This document shows, piece by piece, positions 40,892 to 53,400 of a DNA stretch of 64,000 bases. The notes under the pieces are model-generated. The model made no database searches, was not told the DNA's origin, and saw only the letters and a list, made by a program, of their open reading frames with translations. The DNA comes from Symbiodinium sp. CCMP2592 (taxonomy: Eukaryota; Sar; Dinophyceae; Suessiales; Symbiodiniaceae). The translations under genes and the position numbers were made by a program. Position 1 is the stretch's first letter. Each line of letters opens with the position of its first letter. The stretch is taken from contig CAJNDT010001890.1 of the NCBI GenBank assembly GCA_905221615.1, forward strand, positions 112,102 to 176,101. The letters are read 5' to 3'.

Positions 40892-41416
40892 TTTGCAGAA
40901 GACAGGGACGCTCATGGAAATCCGGCACAAACAATAGGATGTACAGTAAGATCAAACATCGTATCTTGGCCCAGCATCACATGCTGTCGAAATTCACATC
41001 ACCCTCTGCAAATCCGAACGCCAGCCAAGACTTCACGAAACCTCAAGATGTGCGACGCATCGCCAGAATCCCCAACGCAGTAAACCCTCTACGAACCTGT
41101 GGCCGTATGGTTCTTACAATCATGTTGCAAGACCCGAAACCCTAACCCGCAAAAGGCTGTGAAGAGAGTAATTATATGTGCCCAGCAACAATCTTCGTAC
41201 CACTTCGATGATTGGTGAAGTCCATGAACCTCTGGCCACGCTGCACTCACTAAAAAATATAGGACCCGTAATAATTAGAAACAGTTTTGGGGCCCACTGT
41301 ACTACAGCTATAACAAGGATCCCCAAAACAGTATATGTAATTATTTAGGTTAGCCCTCCGCCGTAACTTCGTGATGCCGCGCTATATGCAGATTCGGCCC
41401 TGTCCAAGGAGGGGCA

Positions 41417-41529
41417 CCCAGACCTTCCAAAATCCCTTAATTAATTAAGGAATAGACCTTAAATTATAATCGGGTCCCTAATATGATTTAAGGTATATTC
41501 CTTAATTAAGGGATTTTGGAAGGTCTGGG
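41417..41529. repeat. Foldback element, family S (CCCAGACCTTCC)
   Basis: Arms CCCAGACCTTCCAAAATCCC and complement; twin of the inner 30762 element and of 50614-50722. Confidence 0.95.
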
Positions 41530-41639
41530 CATAAGAGGGCATTCAGACTGCACCTTCTATTGCATCGTAGTCTGCTACGCCTCGCACAAAACGATACTAA
41601 CTATGCGGCATTATCCAACGACATATTATCTGCATAATG

Positions 41640-41849
41640 GCTTCTGTGTCTTATGTATGTGTGTGTGTATGTGTGTGTATGTGTGTGTATGTGTGTGTAT
41701 GTGTGTATGTGCGTGTGTGTGTGTATGTATGTGTATATGTATGTATATGTATGTGTATATGTATAAATGTATATGCATATGTATATGTATACGTATACGT
41801 CTATGTATATGTATCTGCATGTGTGTATGCATATATGTACAAATCTGTG

Positions 41850-41885
<36 letters not shown>

Positions 41886-41930
41886 CATATATATATATAT
41901 ATATATGCACATGTATATGTATATGCTTAG

Positions 41931-41974
<44 letters not shown>

Positions 41975-42110
41975 GTACATATGTGTACATATATATATAT
42001 GTGTGTGTGTATTTGTATGTGTATGCTTACGTGTAGGTGCATGTGCATGTGCATGTGTATGTACATGTACAGGTACATGTAGATGTGTATGTCATGTACG
42101 TATCTGTGTA
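41640..42110. repeat. GTGTAT/TATATG microsatellite tract
   Basis: About 470 bp of mixed (GTGTAT)n, (TATG)n and (AT)n; all reading frames here are by-products. Confidence 0.95.
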
Positions 42111-42484
42111 TGTATGCATGTAAGTGTGCCTGTGTGTGAATATTTGTGTCGCATATGTGCATGCTGTATATGTGCAAACTCCGCATGCACATTGTGTTTG
42201 TGCTTGCATGTAGCCGCCACTGCACAACGTGTTGCAGGTAACTGTGGACATACATAGCATGTATACATGCACCAGCATCTCCATCTTCATGTCCATGTCT
42301 GTGTCCGGATCCTTGTTCACACGTACCTACACTCGCAAATGCTGAGAATTAAGGGCAGAATTGGCGCAGCGCTTGCCTCGCTTCAGTCGGTTTGGGGTTT
42401 AGAGGGGACATGTGTTCACCAAGGTTGTGGGTTTAGGGTCTCGGGTGTATGGTTCAGGGTTTAGGGTTTCGGGTTTAGGCTTCG

Positions 42485-42605
42485 TGTCGATGATGTAGCG
42501 ACGAGACTGGCAGCAGCTGGCACTATCCAAACATCCCATGCATCCAAAGCACGGAACCATGGCTCCTTCACCGTCCGACTCTTCCTGTTCCCACGCCAGC
42601 AACAA
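42485..42605 (-). CDS. Cys-rich exon candidate, unrecognised
   Basis: Reads EGAMVPCFGCMGCLDSASCC on the minus strand, then into telomere-like DNA. Splice sites not resolved. Confidence 0.25.
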
Positions 42606-42650
42606 GTAGCTAAATCGGAGTAGGGTTCAGCGTACATCCAATGACATCAC

Positions 42651-42763
42651 TACCTATAGTCTCCATTGTAGTTCCTTTTTTTGTTAACCAAAATCTCTAT
42701 TATAGGATCCTAACCATAAAACTGGTTAACCAAAAAACGGAACTACAATGGGGCCTGTGGGTA
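42651..42763. repeat. Foldback element, family T
   Basis: Starts TACCTATAGTCTCCATTGTA and ends CAATGGGGCCTGTGGGTA, so ends in TA as expected for TA target duplication. Confidence 0.9.
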
Positions 42764-42853
42764 GACCTGCAAGACCAAAACCCAAATAACCCTCAACTGA
42801 TCAAGTGATTCGATGTTTGGAAACCCAGAGGATGATTTGCCGTGCCCGATGTG

Positions 42854-42955
42854 GGTGGGTTGTCAATATTAGGGTCCCTTTTTGGGGTGCTTACTATAAT
42901 ACGGCACCCAATTTTTAGGGTACCCAAAAAGGGACCCTAATTTTGATAACCACCC
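42854..42955. repeat. Foldback element, family K (GGGTGGTTGTCAA)
   Basis: Arms GGGTGGGTTGTCAATATTAG / CTAATTTTGATAACCACCC, interior GGGTCCCTTTTTGGGGT; sister copy at 61730-61820. Confidence 0.9.
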
Positions 42956-43260
42956 ATGTGGCTTAGTGTCTAGCTTTGTTGGGTTGGGACGTTCTGCTAT
43001 ACTTGTAAATGCGGGCTGCGCGGTAATGCGGGGATCAGACAGTTATTTAAACTAGGATACCCAGTAACCTAAGAATAAAAAGACCTCTCTTTTTGGTATT
43101 GGGTAACTTTATAATGAACCTAGGACTACAAAAAGGGAATAAGGGTACTACTGGGCATCCTAGGGAAACCCCTAGGAGACCCAGCAGCACCCTGTAAGTG
43201 CCCAGGTAAACCTCAACAGGTCACTTCCCCTGGCCCTCCCCAGTTCAAACCGCCTGAACT

Positions 43261-43331
43261 TACCCATAGGCTCCATAGTAGTTCCTTTTTGGGACTACAT
43301 TATAGGATTCTAAATGTGAATCCCAAAAAAG
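43261..43331. repeat. Truncated family T foldback at the start of an ORF
   Basis: Left arm TACCCATAGGCTCCATAGTA and the centre are intact, but after AATCCCAAAAAAG the right arm is missing and coding sequence begins. Confidence 0.85.
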
Positions 43332-43357
43332 TCAAACTGTGCCGACAAACCTTGCCA

Positions 43358-44520
43358 ATGCCGCTTGAGCCTGCACTGCCAGAGCATGTACCTCGCCGTG
43401 CGCCCTTAGACACTTGGCTGCAAAGCCCTGCTGGCCCCTTGTTCCTGCGTGAAGCCCGCTGGGCTTTGCTTCCCCCTTCGGCAGCTGTCAACAGACTCCG
43501 TGCCTGCAGTCCGGCTGGGCGTACCTCCACTGCGCAGCTGATCGACTGGCTTCAATCCCAAAGTGTGCCACTCCTGATCGAGCAACTCCCCTCCTGGGGC
43601 CCGAACTGCCCTCTCTGGCGAGAAGCACTGTCTTGTTTAGCTCTCCGGTGTCAATGCCCCAACTCGGGTGTCGTAATGCGCGCAGCCGCCTGCTGGGCGT
43701 GCGGCGGGACCGACTGGCCTGCACAACAAGGCGGTGCTCCCTTGGCCTGCCCGTGGTGCAAAGTCCAGGGCCCCAACCAATGCGCCTCCTGCCATGATAC
43801 CATCCACATTCGCGGCCAATGCCGCTGGAACATGGGTGCACACCCAGCTTACTACCGTGATGCATCGTCTCCAGCAATATGCCCAGATTGCTGGACTTCC
43901 TTCGTCCAGAGCCTCGCGGCGTGCCCGCGCCGCCGGCGAGTGCCGTCCCTTCCTCACGAGTTGCTCACTCATATGCGAGCACAGGCAGCGGGTTGCCTTC
44001 CTGGTGCAGGGTCCTCTGCGCATCTTGTCCCAGAGCTGCGATTGCGCCGGGTTCGTAAGTGGCTCCTGGCCCACATTCGTGCTCGAGGGCAGTGCGGCGT
44101 GGATGTGCTCCTTCAGGCACTCCTGCTCCGAGCGCCCACTGCAGACCTCGGGCCTGCATGCCCGCACCGTTCTTTCCCAAGCCTGCAGAGCTTTGTGCAC
44201 AGAAGGCCGCGCCTTCTTCACGGACGGCGTTCTCTGCCCGCTCCCAGGCTAGGAAAAAGAGAACGCCTTGCTCTATACTTGCAAGTACCTGGTACCCGGC
44301 GCTCCTTGCCTTGTCAAGCCTGCTCAACTGCCGCTGCTGTTTGCCCTCAAACCGCTCGTCACGGCGCTACAAGCCCTCCTCCTCCTCCTCCTCCTCCTTC
44401 CTCTGCGATGCTTGGCTGCAAGTTTCCAACCCCTCTTGAACCTTTCGTGGAGGGGGCGCCGATGACGTTTGCGGAGGCCCCCCCTGAGATACGGAAGGGG
44501 AAGAGTGCGGTGACCGCGGT
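43358..44520 (+). CDS. Cys-rich, zinc-ribbon-like protein of unknown function (3' end uncertain)
   Basis: First in-frame ATG at 43358 (MPLEPALPEHVPRRAPL); the frame stays open to 44698 but the last part is low complexity (PPPPPPPP) and a CTAC microsatellite. Counting from the ATG, four CXXC pairs lie at about residues 112-115 (CWAC), 131-134 (CPWC), 142-145 (CASC) and 175-178 (CPDC), with histidines between, so one or two zinc-binding modules are likely. High GC, unlike the flanks. The 5' edge abuts a truncated foldback, so the gene may be a fragment or have lost its first exon. No family recognised. Confidence 0.5.
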
Positions 44521-44540
44521 AACCACCGTGGGTCGACCCC

Positions 44541-44575
44541 TACCTACCTACCTACCTACCTACCTACCTACTTCT
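44541..44575. repeat. (CTAC)n microsatellite
   Basis: Eight tandem CTAC units. Nearby, 44733-44785 is a TA-rich microsatellite. Confidence 0.95.
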
Positions 44576-45055
44576 ATGCAGCCTCTAGGTAGACACAAAC
44601 ACTCCGGAGCCTTTGCAAAGCTACGGACATGGTTGGAAACAAAACCTTTAAGCCACCCTTCCGCAGTGCTCGTGACCTTAATTGATAAACACTACTGATA
44701 TGTATATTGGTGTGTAACTGCATCCCTGCATACATATATATATATATATATACACATGTATGTATATACATATATATATATGCATGTATGTGTGTACGTA
44801 CTTAGGTAGGTATGTATGTACGTCGGTCCGCCGAAGGGCAACCTACTACCTCATCGCCGGTGGGGCCCTCGAGACGGGATCAGAGGACTTAGCAAGAAGG
44901 CTAGAAGAAAGCTCATAAGCAGTATACCTCACAGGTTGAGCTACCTCTTACCAGAACGACGACCTACTTAGTTGGTCTAAAATCTCGAGGGTTCAGGTTA
45001 GTTGGGGGTTTAGGATACTCTGATCTTCCAATGTGCCTCCATCTCCTCTTCGGCA

Positions 45056-45135
45056 TGCCGCTGCCAACCTAAAGAAGCAGTGGAAATGTCCGAATCCCAA
45101 GCTGCCAAACGCTCTGTTCGAGGTCTCACGCGTTT
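45056..45135 (+). CDS. Exon candidate, unrecognised
   Basis: Reads AANLKKQWKCPNPKLPNALF on the plus strand before telomere-like DNA. 45250-45960 has open frames on both strands and a direct repeat ACCGAGAACTATC (45360, 45407) but nothing I can name. Confidence 0.25.
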
Positions 45136-46070
45136 TGGGGTTTGGGGTTTCGGGATATGCGGTCTGAAGGGTGTAAGGTTCAGGGGTCCACGGGCTAAGG
45201 GCCTAGGGCTTTAAAAGGGTCAAGGGATAGTAAAAGGGGCTTCAGGAATTGATTGGGTAGGAGGTTTCAAAGACGGGCCGGGTCACGGCCTCACTGCTTT
45301 GGATGGGGCAACAGGGGAACCCTGTTTGGAGAACTATGTTTTTGGGCTGTTGCTAGTGGCACCGAGAACTATCCATGTGACATCGGGCTTTTGTCACTAA
45401 TTATCACCGAGAACTATCAGTGTGATAAGACCAAAAATCGACACTCACCCGAACGCATATGGAGCCCTGTAGGCACTCACCAAATCCGTGATATGTAGGC
45501 CACCTCATGCGCAAGGAGGAAGTCGAGCTGCGAATATGAAGGGTCTGCATGATTACTCATAATGTTCCTGAGGGTGCCCTAATCAAAACTGTCATATAAT
45601 GGCCTAGAGCCCTGTTCTACTTCTTGGGGTTGTACATGACACCGTGAAAAAGGCACGCAGGAGCACTGTCTTTATGTAAAGCCCTTGCGTTGCGCCCTGA
45701 AAGACGAAGGCGCCTTAGCCTCAGAGCCTGAAAATCCTGAACAGCGAACCGTAAACTAACACCGTACAGCTTGTGCGCTTGACAGACCAGGGGCGATAGC
45801 CAGCGCTTTTGCCGTGAGATGCAAGAGCAGTAGGAAATCGCCGGGAGAACCACATGCCGTAAGCCCAGAAAAGCATCTGGGCACAGACTTCCAATCTGGG
45901 ACCCGGTTTGGGGTGTATGACGTCGGGTTACGGTTACGAATTCTGGAAAAAGCATGCCGGTTTCCTAAGTGGTGGGTTTAGGCTTCACGGCTTTGAGTTT
46001 AAAAGCATATTCTAATGCTGATGGTAATACCGGAGCAAACCAATCATCTGTAACATAGGACTCGGATAAC

Positions 46071-46141
46071 CCTAAGGGTCCATGTGCCCAAATAGTATAT
46101 ACATTGGCCCCAAAGTACCTCTCTCTCTATATATATATATC

Positions 46142-46172
<31 letters not shown>

Positions 46173-46219
46173 GGACTACTTTAAGGCCTATGGGGTATTT
46201 GGGTACATGGACCCTTAGA
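46071..46219. repeat. Foldback element, family W, with TA microsatellite centre
   Basis: Arms CCTAAGGGTCCATGTGCCCA / TGGGGTATTTGGGTACATGGACCC; centre (AT)n. Confidence 0.85.
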
Positions 46220-46575
46220 TTAACCTAACAATCAGTGCACACTCTCTCGAAATTGTGTAGAGGCAGCCTCCCTGAGGCCCCCTAAACCCTAAACCTACAA
46301 TCCTGGGAATCAAAATGGCCCAAAAGCCTTGTATACCCAAAGCCTTAATATATGAGTAATTAGATCCCTAGGGAATATAGGTAAGTTACGCCGGCTTACC
46401 AAAATCCTAGCCTACATAACTACCATCCTAAATCCGATTACCTAATTGTTAGGTCTTTTGGACCCTTGGGGTAAGTTAAGCCGGCTTAAACTCCTGACTT
46501 GGCAGCCGAGATACCTCAAGGCTGTAGTGCTCACCTGGGCAGCCACTGCACAAAGATACCTTTGACCCCTAGACC

Positions 46576-46669
46576 TACCCGTAGGCTCTATAGTAGTTCC
46601 TTTTTGGGATTCATATTTAGAATCCTATAATGTAATCCCCAAAAGGAACTACTATGGAGCCTATGGGTA
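46576..46669. repeat. Foldback element, family T, well preserved
   Basis: TACCCGTAGGCTCTATAGTA ... TACTATGGAGCCTATGGGTA; 94 bp, best reference copy of the family. Confidence 0.95.
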
Positions 46670-47258
46670 GTTCGTAGTTCGAGTGCATGTCACGTTGGCT
46701 CTGCGAATTTGTGGGAGCTACGCAATGCCGTACCTCGTAACCATTGAATAGCCGGCGCAATATGCCTGTGATTAGTACCAGCTTCCGGTGTAGTTGAAAG
46801 TGTAGCTGTATTGGGACTATCCGGGCTTGATTGTTCGGATCTCCATCTTATCGAGCATGTTCGACGATCACCACAGGCAGGCACCTACGCAAGCAAACCC
46901 CTCGCCGCAAGACACCAACCCAAGTCCCTCTGATATGGACATTTTACACGGACAAAGCCTTCAAAAGCAAGAACTCAGACGGTAGCTAGGGTTGTTCTGA
47001 AACGAACCTAGCGGGCAAGTACTGCAAGTTGTGAACATTACGTAAACCCGAACGGCATGTTCTAGAAGTTCGAACAACCCGTGGTATGTAATCATCGATC
47101 TCCCTAATTAAACCCTAAACCCTTAAGCCTAACCCTTTACAGCAACCCTAAATTAGGCTCTAAACCCTGAACCGCTGGCGAGGAGCCGAACAGCTCAGGC
47201 TTGCGCTGCCGGAGCTGCGGCAGCAGTATGTTAAAGTCATCCTCCAACCTGAAGCTCC

Positions 47259-47345
47259 AAGTTTAGGGTTTAGGGTATAGGGTTTAGGGTTTAGGGTTTA
47301 GGGTCTAGGGTCTAGGGTTTAGGGTGTAGTGTAGGGTTTAGGGTT
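47259..47345. repeat. Interstitial TTTAGGG array
   Basis: About eleven TTTAGGG-type units. 46680-47250 and 47350-47780 show no gene beyond the exon-like scrap at 47178-47228. Confidence 0.9.
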
Positions 47346-47788
47346 AGGGGGTACTGTAGGGCGTAAGGGGGCTTAAGTAGGTGTAAGAGTGTAGGGTTTC
47401 CTTTAACCTCGACCTTCAACCCAAGACCCCCGACATAAGGCTCAGGTTTGGGGTTTCTGCAGTTACGGTTGATGATATAGATCTTGCATTACCCATAGTA
47501 AGGAACGTACCAAAATTCCCATAGTGTCGGATCATGAACTTGGCGGACTTCTGAACCCATCCTACAAGTTAAACTTTTAGCCTCCTTATTATAGTTCATA
47601 TAGAAACCCAATAAAGTTAAAGTCTAAAGAGCCAACCAGAAGAACGCCAAGTTAAGGTAGTGCAGGGTTTGTACCATCGACCGTAGGGTTCCGGGTTCAG
47701 GGTTCGAGACGAGCTGTTGGTGCTTGTGTATGGCTTGGGTTTTGCCTCAAAGGGTTGGGCTCAAAGGGTCCTGAGTACTTTTGGTGGA

Positions 47789-47896
47789 ATATGGGAGTTT
47801 CCGAAAATAGGGGACTTTTTTTGTACCATGAATAATAGGATCCTTATTATAAGGACTCCCACATAAGGCACCTCTAATTTTCGGAGCTTTCCATAA
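47789..47896. repeat. Foldback element, family P, diverged
   Basis: Arms TATGGGAGTTTCCGAAAATA / TAATTTTCGGAGCTTTCCATA. Confidence 0.8.
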
Positions 47897-47937
47897 GCCT
47901 ACAGCAATGATCCTGGTAGGTTGTCAAAGATGCATTG

Positions 47938-48008
47938 GGTAGATAGATAGATAGATAGAGATAGATAGACAGATCGACAGACAGACAGTAGACAGAGACA
48001 GAGAGAGA
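47938..48008. repeat. GATA/GACA microsatellite
   Basis: (GATA)n then (GACA)n-like repeats. Confidence 0.9.
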
Positions 48009-49574
48009 TGAGTAGATCGACAGATCGTGCGTACTTACTAAGCACCCTTGTGGCAGCAGAGCTGGGGCAAAAGGCTAACCTTCAGGACCAGTGCTCTGCT
48101 TAGGGTTTCGTACAAAGGCTACATCGAGAGTTTCTCCAGTCGTAGTAGTGATAGTCATGGTCAGAGTAACAGTCGTCATACTCGCAATTGTACCTGTAGC
48201 AGCAGGCTAAACCATGTTTTCAATTCTAACCCCAGACTCTGGACCCTAAACCCAAAATCCTAAACCCCAGACTCTAAAGCCAGGGGAAGCCCCGAAAGGG
48301 TTGCTGTTAGAGCTCTTAAAAGGGGCCTCACAAGGCTTCTAATCATACATCCGAAACGCCTACACTGCTAAACACCTTGAACCGCGAACCCCTCGAAACC
48401 CTAAACCCTATAAGCCCTAAACACTAAAAACACCTGAAAACCCTAGACCCCGAAGCGCCCATGAACTCTAGACTTTAAACCCGATCAACCCTAAACCAGG
48501 TTGGCCCGGCCCTTCAAAGCCTCTGAAGAATGATGAGAATTGGGGTCCTAATTAGCCCAATAAAGGAAAATATAAAATACCCCAAGGGCCTACCTAGGAA
48601 ACCCTCAACAATTATAACTTTAGCTCTTCCTCAGGGATTGAAGGAACCCAAGATTGAAAAATCTTCCTAAGTACCCCGAAGAAACCCTCAACCATCAAGC
48701 CAAAACCCTAAACCCTAAACCCTAAGCCGAAACTGGGAGCCGAACTTGGAGCGCTCCTCCGCCACGGCAGCAGCGAGGTTTGTGCCCTGCATCATCGCAC
48801 CTTGTCGTAGTCAGGGGCTTCGGGTTTAGAGGGCTTATAGGGCTTATAGGGTTTAAGGTATTTAGAGTTTCGGGTTTCGGGTTTTAGGCTCGAGGGTTTA
48901 GGGTATTCAGGGTTTAGGGTTTAGGGTCTAGGTTTTAGGATGTAGGGTCCTTTTAAAGGGGTCCGTGAAGGGCGATACAAAGCGTATTTTATGGTCTCTA
49001 TATTCAGCGATGAGGGCTTACGGTGGAGGTCGTGTGAACGGGTTTTCGGGGTTCAAGCAGGTGTATGGCTTTACTGAGGCCTTTACTGGTTCAGACATTA
49101 ACGTGGTTGCGGATATACGGGGTTCAAGTGTAAGATGAAGGGTTTGAGGCTTGGCGTTGAAGCGGTTTAGGCTTGCCCTCGACATGTTCGAGACTCGGAG
49201 TTAAGGCCTCAAGGAGTTAAGCCTTGACTGACACGGTTCGAGGCTCAAACTTTGAATTTTAACTTACAAACCCCGAACCCCAAAATTTAAGTCTTAAAGC
49301 CACAACCTAGACACTCCAATGATCCTTAAGTAAGGACTATGCCTGCAATTTTGAATAGCATCCCTAATACGCATACCTAAACCCTGCTAAACCCCTAAGC
49401 CCTCAACACCAAAACCCCAAAACCCCAAACCCCAAAACCTAAGTCTCAAAACCAAAGTCTTGAGCCACAGGCCTAAACCCTAAACCCTAAACCCCAGACA
49501 TTGGCATAAAAACGGAACTGAGAAGGCGGCTCTAGAGTTCAGCAATCGAGACTTTGCGGCTTCCGGTCAAGGCT

Positions 49575-50395
49575 CTCAAGTCTTTAGGGTTTAGGGTATA
49601 GGGCTTTAGGGTTTAGGGGCTTAGGGGTTTTTAGGGTTTAGGGTTTAGGGGTTTAGGGGTTAAGGGTTTCGGGTTTAGGGTTTCGGGTTTAGGGGTTTAG
49701 GGTTTCGGGTTTCGGGTTTAGGGGTTTAGGGGCTTAGGGTTTAGGGTATAGGGGTTGAGGGTTGAGGGTTTAGGGTTTAGGGGCTTAGGGGTTTAGGGTT
49801 TAGGGTTTAGGGGTTTAGGGGTTTAGGGTTTCGGGTTTAGGGGTTTAGGGTTTCGGGTTTAGGGGTTTAGGGTTTCGGGTTTCGGGTTTAGGGGTTTAGG
49901 GGCTTAGGGTTTAGGGTTTCGGGTCTAGGGGTTTAGGGGTTCGGGTTTAGGGGTTTAGGGTTTCGGGTTTCGGGTTTAGGGTTTCGGGTTTAGGGGCTTA
50001 GGGTTTAGGGTTTCGGGTCTAGGGGTTTAGGGGTTCGGGTTTAGGGTTTAGGGTTTAGGGGTTTAGGGTTTCGGCTTTAGGGGTTTAGGGTTTCAGGTTT
50101 AGGGGTTTAGGGGTTTAGGGTTTCGGGTTTAGGGGCTTAGGGTTTAGGGTTTCGGGTTTAGGGGTTTAGGGGTTTAGGGTTTCGGGTTTAGGGGTTTAGG
50201 GGTTGCGGGTTTCGGGTTTAGGGGTTTAGGGTTTAGGGGCTTAGGGTTTCGGGTTTAGGGGTTTAGGGGTTTAGGGTTTCGGGTTTAGGGGTTTAGGGTT
50301 TCGGGTTTAGGGGTTTAGGGTTTGGGTTTAGGGGTTTAGGGTCTCGGGTTTAGGGGTTTAGGGGTTTAGGGTTTGGGTTTAGGGTTGAGGGGTTC
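49575..50395. repeat. Long interstitial telomere-like array
   Basis: About 820 bp of 7- and 8-nt units: TTTAGGG, TTTAGGGG and TTTCGGG, with some higher-order order (GGGTTTAGGGGTTTAGGGTT). 48100-49570 before it is CCCTAAA-rich intergenic DNA without a supported gene except the scrap at 48735-48790. Confidence 0.95.
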
Positions 50396-50613
50396 TGGTA
50401 TAGGGGTAGTTCTCTAAGGGTGCCGAAATGTTTTGGGGACGTGAAAAATAGAACTACCTACATGCGTTCAGATGCAGCTTTGCTTCTTGGTAGGGTTTAG
50501 AAGTTACTAATATGTACTTAGATGTGCATTTGTAAAACCCTAGTGCTATATCATTACTAACAGTGTACTACGGGTCTTAGGCTTAGGTGACCCTGAACAC
50601 TTAACCGAGACTT

Positions 50614-50722
50614 CCCAGACCTTCCAAAATCCCTTAATTAAGGAATATACCTTAAATCATATTAGGGACCCGATTATAATTTAAGGTATATTCCTTAATT
50701 AAGGGATTTTGGAAGGTCTGGG
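50614..50722. repeat. Foldback element, family S (CCCAGACCTTCC)
   Basis: 109 bp, near-perfect arms; centre AGGGACCCGATTATAATTT. Confidence 0.95.
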
Positions 50723-51027
50723 TTGTTTCGCATTTTCGTCTCAGTCACGCAGCGCCGGTGGCCAACCCACTGGCGAGGGAGCAGCTGACGGCAGCGAAGC
50801 GGCGTAGGCTGCCCTGGCGAGATAATAAGTTTTGGTAAAGGGGTTTGGGAGTATTCTGTACTATAGGCACACTGTCAGGAAATTGCGGGGACGTAGAGGA
50901 TGCTTTGGAAACTACGATCCTTTCATGAAATGTCAATGATTCGTGTAATCTCAGGAAACCCTTTCAACCCTAAACCGTGTACATGCAATCGCGTTGCAGG
51001 GGGCAAAGCGGGTTGCAGCCCTAAACC

Positions 51028-51151
51028 AAAGGGTAAAAGGAGGGACCCTTAATAAGGACCCCTAGGTATATACCCTTAATTTAGCTATTATATACCCATT
51101 AGCCCATTATAGGGTAAGGGTCCCCATTAAGGGTCCCTCCTTTTCCCCTTT
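51028..51151. repeat. Foldback element, family G (AAAAGGAGGGACCC)
   Basis: Arms AAGGGTAAAAGGAGGGACCC / GGGTCCCTCCTTTTCCCCTT. A copy in the opposite orientation is at 60345-60473. Confidence 0.9.
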
Positions 51152-51524
51152 GACTAAGCTAAACCCTAGGAAGGCTCGGCAGGGAATACGTGCAGGTGGT
51201 GGCTTCCCAGATCTCCAGTAAGTATGTCAGAAATATGCCCCTAAACCATCTTGAAGATCATGCTATACTTCAAGGCATATATTCCTTAACTGAGACATAT
51301 GGGGCCTCAACATAGCCCCGTACAAACATCCTTGTCCCCGTTATCGTTGCTTTTTCTTCTTATCGTTTGTCGAGGAGTCTCGCATTATCGTTTTGATATC
51401 GTTGTCCTTTCTTCTTGTCGCTTTTGCCATAGAAAACCATCCAAAACCCAACAAGGACTTGCCAACACTAAACGAACAGGCGCGGTTTATACTAAACAAT
51501 TTGGGACTGCCTGGCCCCAAGGGT

Positions 51525-51631
51525 CCATGTACTCATATACTAGATACATTGGCCTTAATGTAGTCCCTATATAGGTACCTTGGGGCCCATGTATCTCTAT
51601 ATAGTCTATATGGGTTCATGGACCCTTAGGG
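51525..51631. repeat. Foldback element, family W, uninterrupted
   Basis: CCCCAAGGGTCCATGTACTC ... TGGGTTCATGGACCCTTAGG. Serves as the empty-site reference for the nested insertion at 40596-40682. Confidence 0.9.
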
Positions 51632-51704
51632 TGGCTTCAAACTTGAGACGCAAGGCTTGGCACAACGCAGCCGAAACCCACAACCGGCCCTCAGTTCTGC
51701 CAGG

Positions 51705-51803
51705 CTACTGCGGGTGCTCCTTGTTCGAGCGCGCCGCGATGAGATCCAGCAGAAAAACCATCTTGTTGGAGACTTTGCTTTTGCCATCCTTCCGGAAGTT
51801 GGG
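51705..51803 (-). CDS. 3' exon candidate, unrecognised
   Basis: Reads GKSKVSNKMVFLLDLIAARS and ends in TAG (51705-51707). Its 5' side merges into CCTAAACCC without a clear acceptor. Further minus-strand coding-like sequence upstream (51830-51920) is in an uncertain frame. Confidence 0.35.
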   Translation of the reverse strand, partial: PNFRKDGKSKVSNKMVFLLDLIAARSNKEHPQ

Positions 51804-52457
51804 TTTAGGGATTTAAGGCTTCCGGAAGGGTGAGCGCAGCGATCCCGAACTCCGAGAACCCAGAGGCAGTCATACACCCAAGAAGCCGTCGACACCATCC
51901 CAAGCCTCTCCCTTTGGAAAGGTGTCCAAGCAGGCCTGTCCTCAGTCGGTTTAGGTTTTAGGGGTTTAGGGTTTAGGATTCAGGGTCTATATAGGGCTTT
52001 AGGGTTTTAGGGTCTATAGGGTTTAGGCAAAGGCACTAGGCCCCTACATTTCACCATCTTTCGGTCCCCTTGGGCCAGTAAACCGAACGACGGGGCTGGA
52101 AGCCACATCTCCCAATGTCGTGGGAGTTCTTTGGGCCCTAAACCCTAAACCCTAAAATTACACCATGACCCCATGGTGTAAGAATCTTAAACCCGTTTCG
52201 GGCTCACTTCGTCTATCCGACATGGGAACCTTAACCTCAAGCAGACATCTGGCATCCGAAACCCCCAATCCGGTACAAAACCATAAAACGGCTTAGGGTT
52301 TAGGGGTTTAGGGCCCTCGGGTTAGGGGTCCCTCGGGTTAGGGGTTTAGGGCCCTAGGATTAGGGGGTTAGGGTTTAGGGCCCCAAGGTTAGGGGTTTAG
52401 GGTGTAGGGTTTAGGGTTTTGGGGTTTGGGGTGGTTCAGGGCCAGGGAACCTTCAGG

Positions 52458-52517
52458 ACGACCCGACTGTGAAAAATCTGGGAATGCTCGCTGGCATCGC
52501 AGCATTTGGATCCTTGC
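52458..52517 (-). CDS. Exon candidate, unrecognised
   Basis: TTGCTTAGCAAG| then DPNAAMPASIPRFFTVGSS, then CCTGAAG|GTTCCC. Good splice context; function unknown. Confidence 0.35.
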
Positions 52518-52721
52518 TAAGCAATGTAATTCAAGATGCCGAAATTTAAGATTCCGTATCCATACGGTCTCTGTACAAGTTGGGTCCTCGTGAAGGAATG
52601 TATTTGAAGTTGCCAAAATTTAAAGTTCCTCTAAGGGTTCCGTTGAGGGTTCTATAAGGTTTCTGCAAAGGTTTAGGGGACAGGGATCATTTGCTTAATA
52701 AACCCAATTGGAACTCCCGCA

Positions 52722-52845
52722 AACGAGCCCAGGCATACATATTTGATTGCGGCCAAGCGCCTACTGCGCTTTCCCAAGCCTTCTCGGAAGAGAACACGCA
52801 GGACTGTGGAACCTGCAGCCAAACTATGTCATATAGGGAATAGTG
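52722..52845 (+). CDS. Exon candidate, unrecognised
   Basis: Plus strand reads AQAYIFDCGQAPTALSQAFS then EENTQDCGTCSQTMSY. Ends by running into a family N repeat. Confidence 0.35.
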
Positions 52846-53400
52846 TAATCATTAGAGCAGGGGCTTTGGAGTAGATTATACCAGCTGTTATACCACAGTC
52901 AAAAATCTTCAGGAACCCTCAACACCGTATTGATGATACCTATCAAAGCCCCACATGACGATGCAGGGCATTGGGTTCCAGGAGAGGGCTTTCGCCGAAC
53001 GGCCGGTCCGAAAACTCGCGCCAACAGCAGGACGAATTTTGCGGCATCGACATGCTGAGTTCAGGGTTTAGGGGTGTAGGGTAGTATTGCGCCTAGTCGA
53101 AGGTTCAAGCGAGTCAAGTGAGTTGCAAGGCTATTCGTTAAGCTTAAAAACCTTCGGAATCAATGCTCACTGAAACAAGTCTGAATTTTGTGGCTTGCTG
53201 ACAAGCTGACATAATAAACTTCTGAGTTCCCAAACCCACCATACATTTCCTAGTGCCCCTCGATCCTGTAGTCCTCGAGCCGTAAAGAAGGGTTTAGGGG
53301 TTTAGGCGGTTTAGGATCTGGGGTTAAGGAGTTTAAGGCTTTTCGAAAATGCAACGGCATTTCTCCGCATGACAGCAAGGAATTTAGGGAAAAGGGCTCC

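Noticed and set aside
41516..42255. ORFs rich in Cys-Val-Tyr or His-Ile-Tyr
   Set aside because: Products of the GTGTAT/TATG microsatellite on both strands.
49575..50395. True chromosome end
   Set aside because: The array is degenerate, internal and flanked by other sequence on both sides; similar short arrays run in both orientations.
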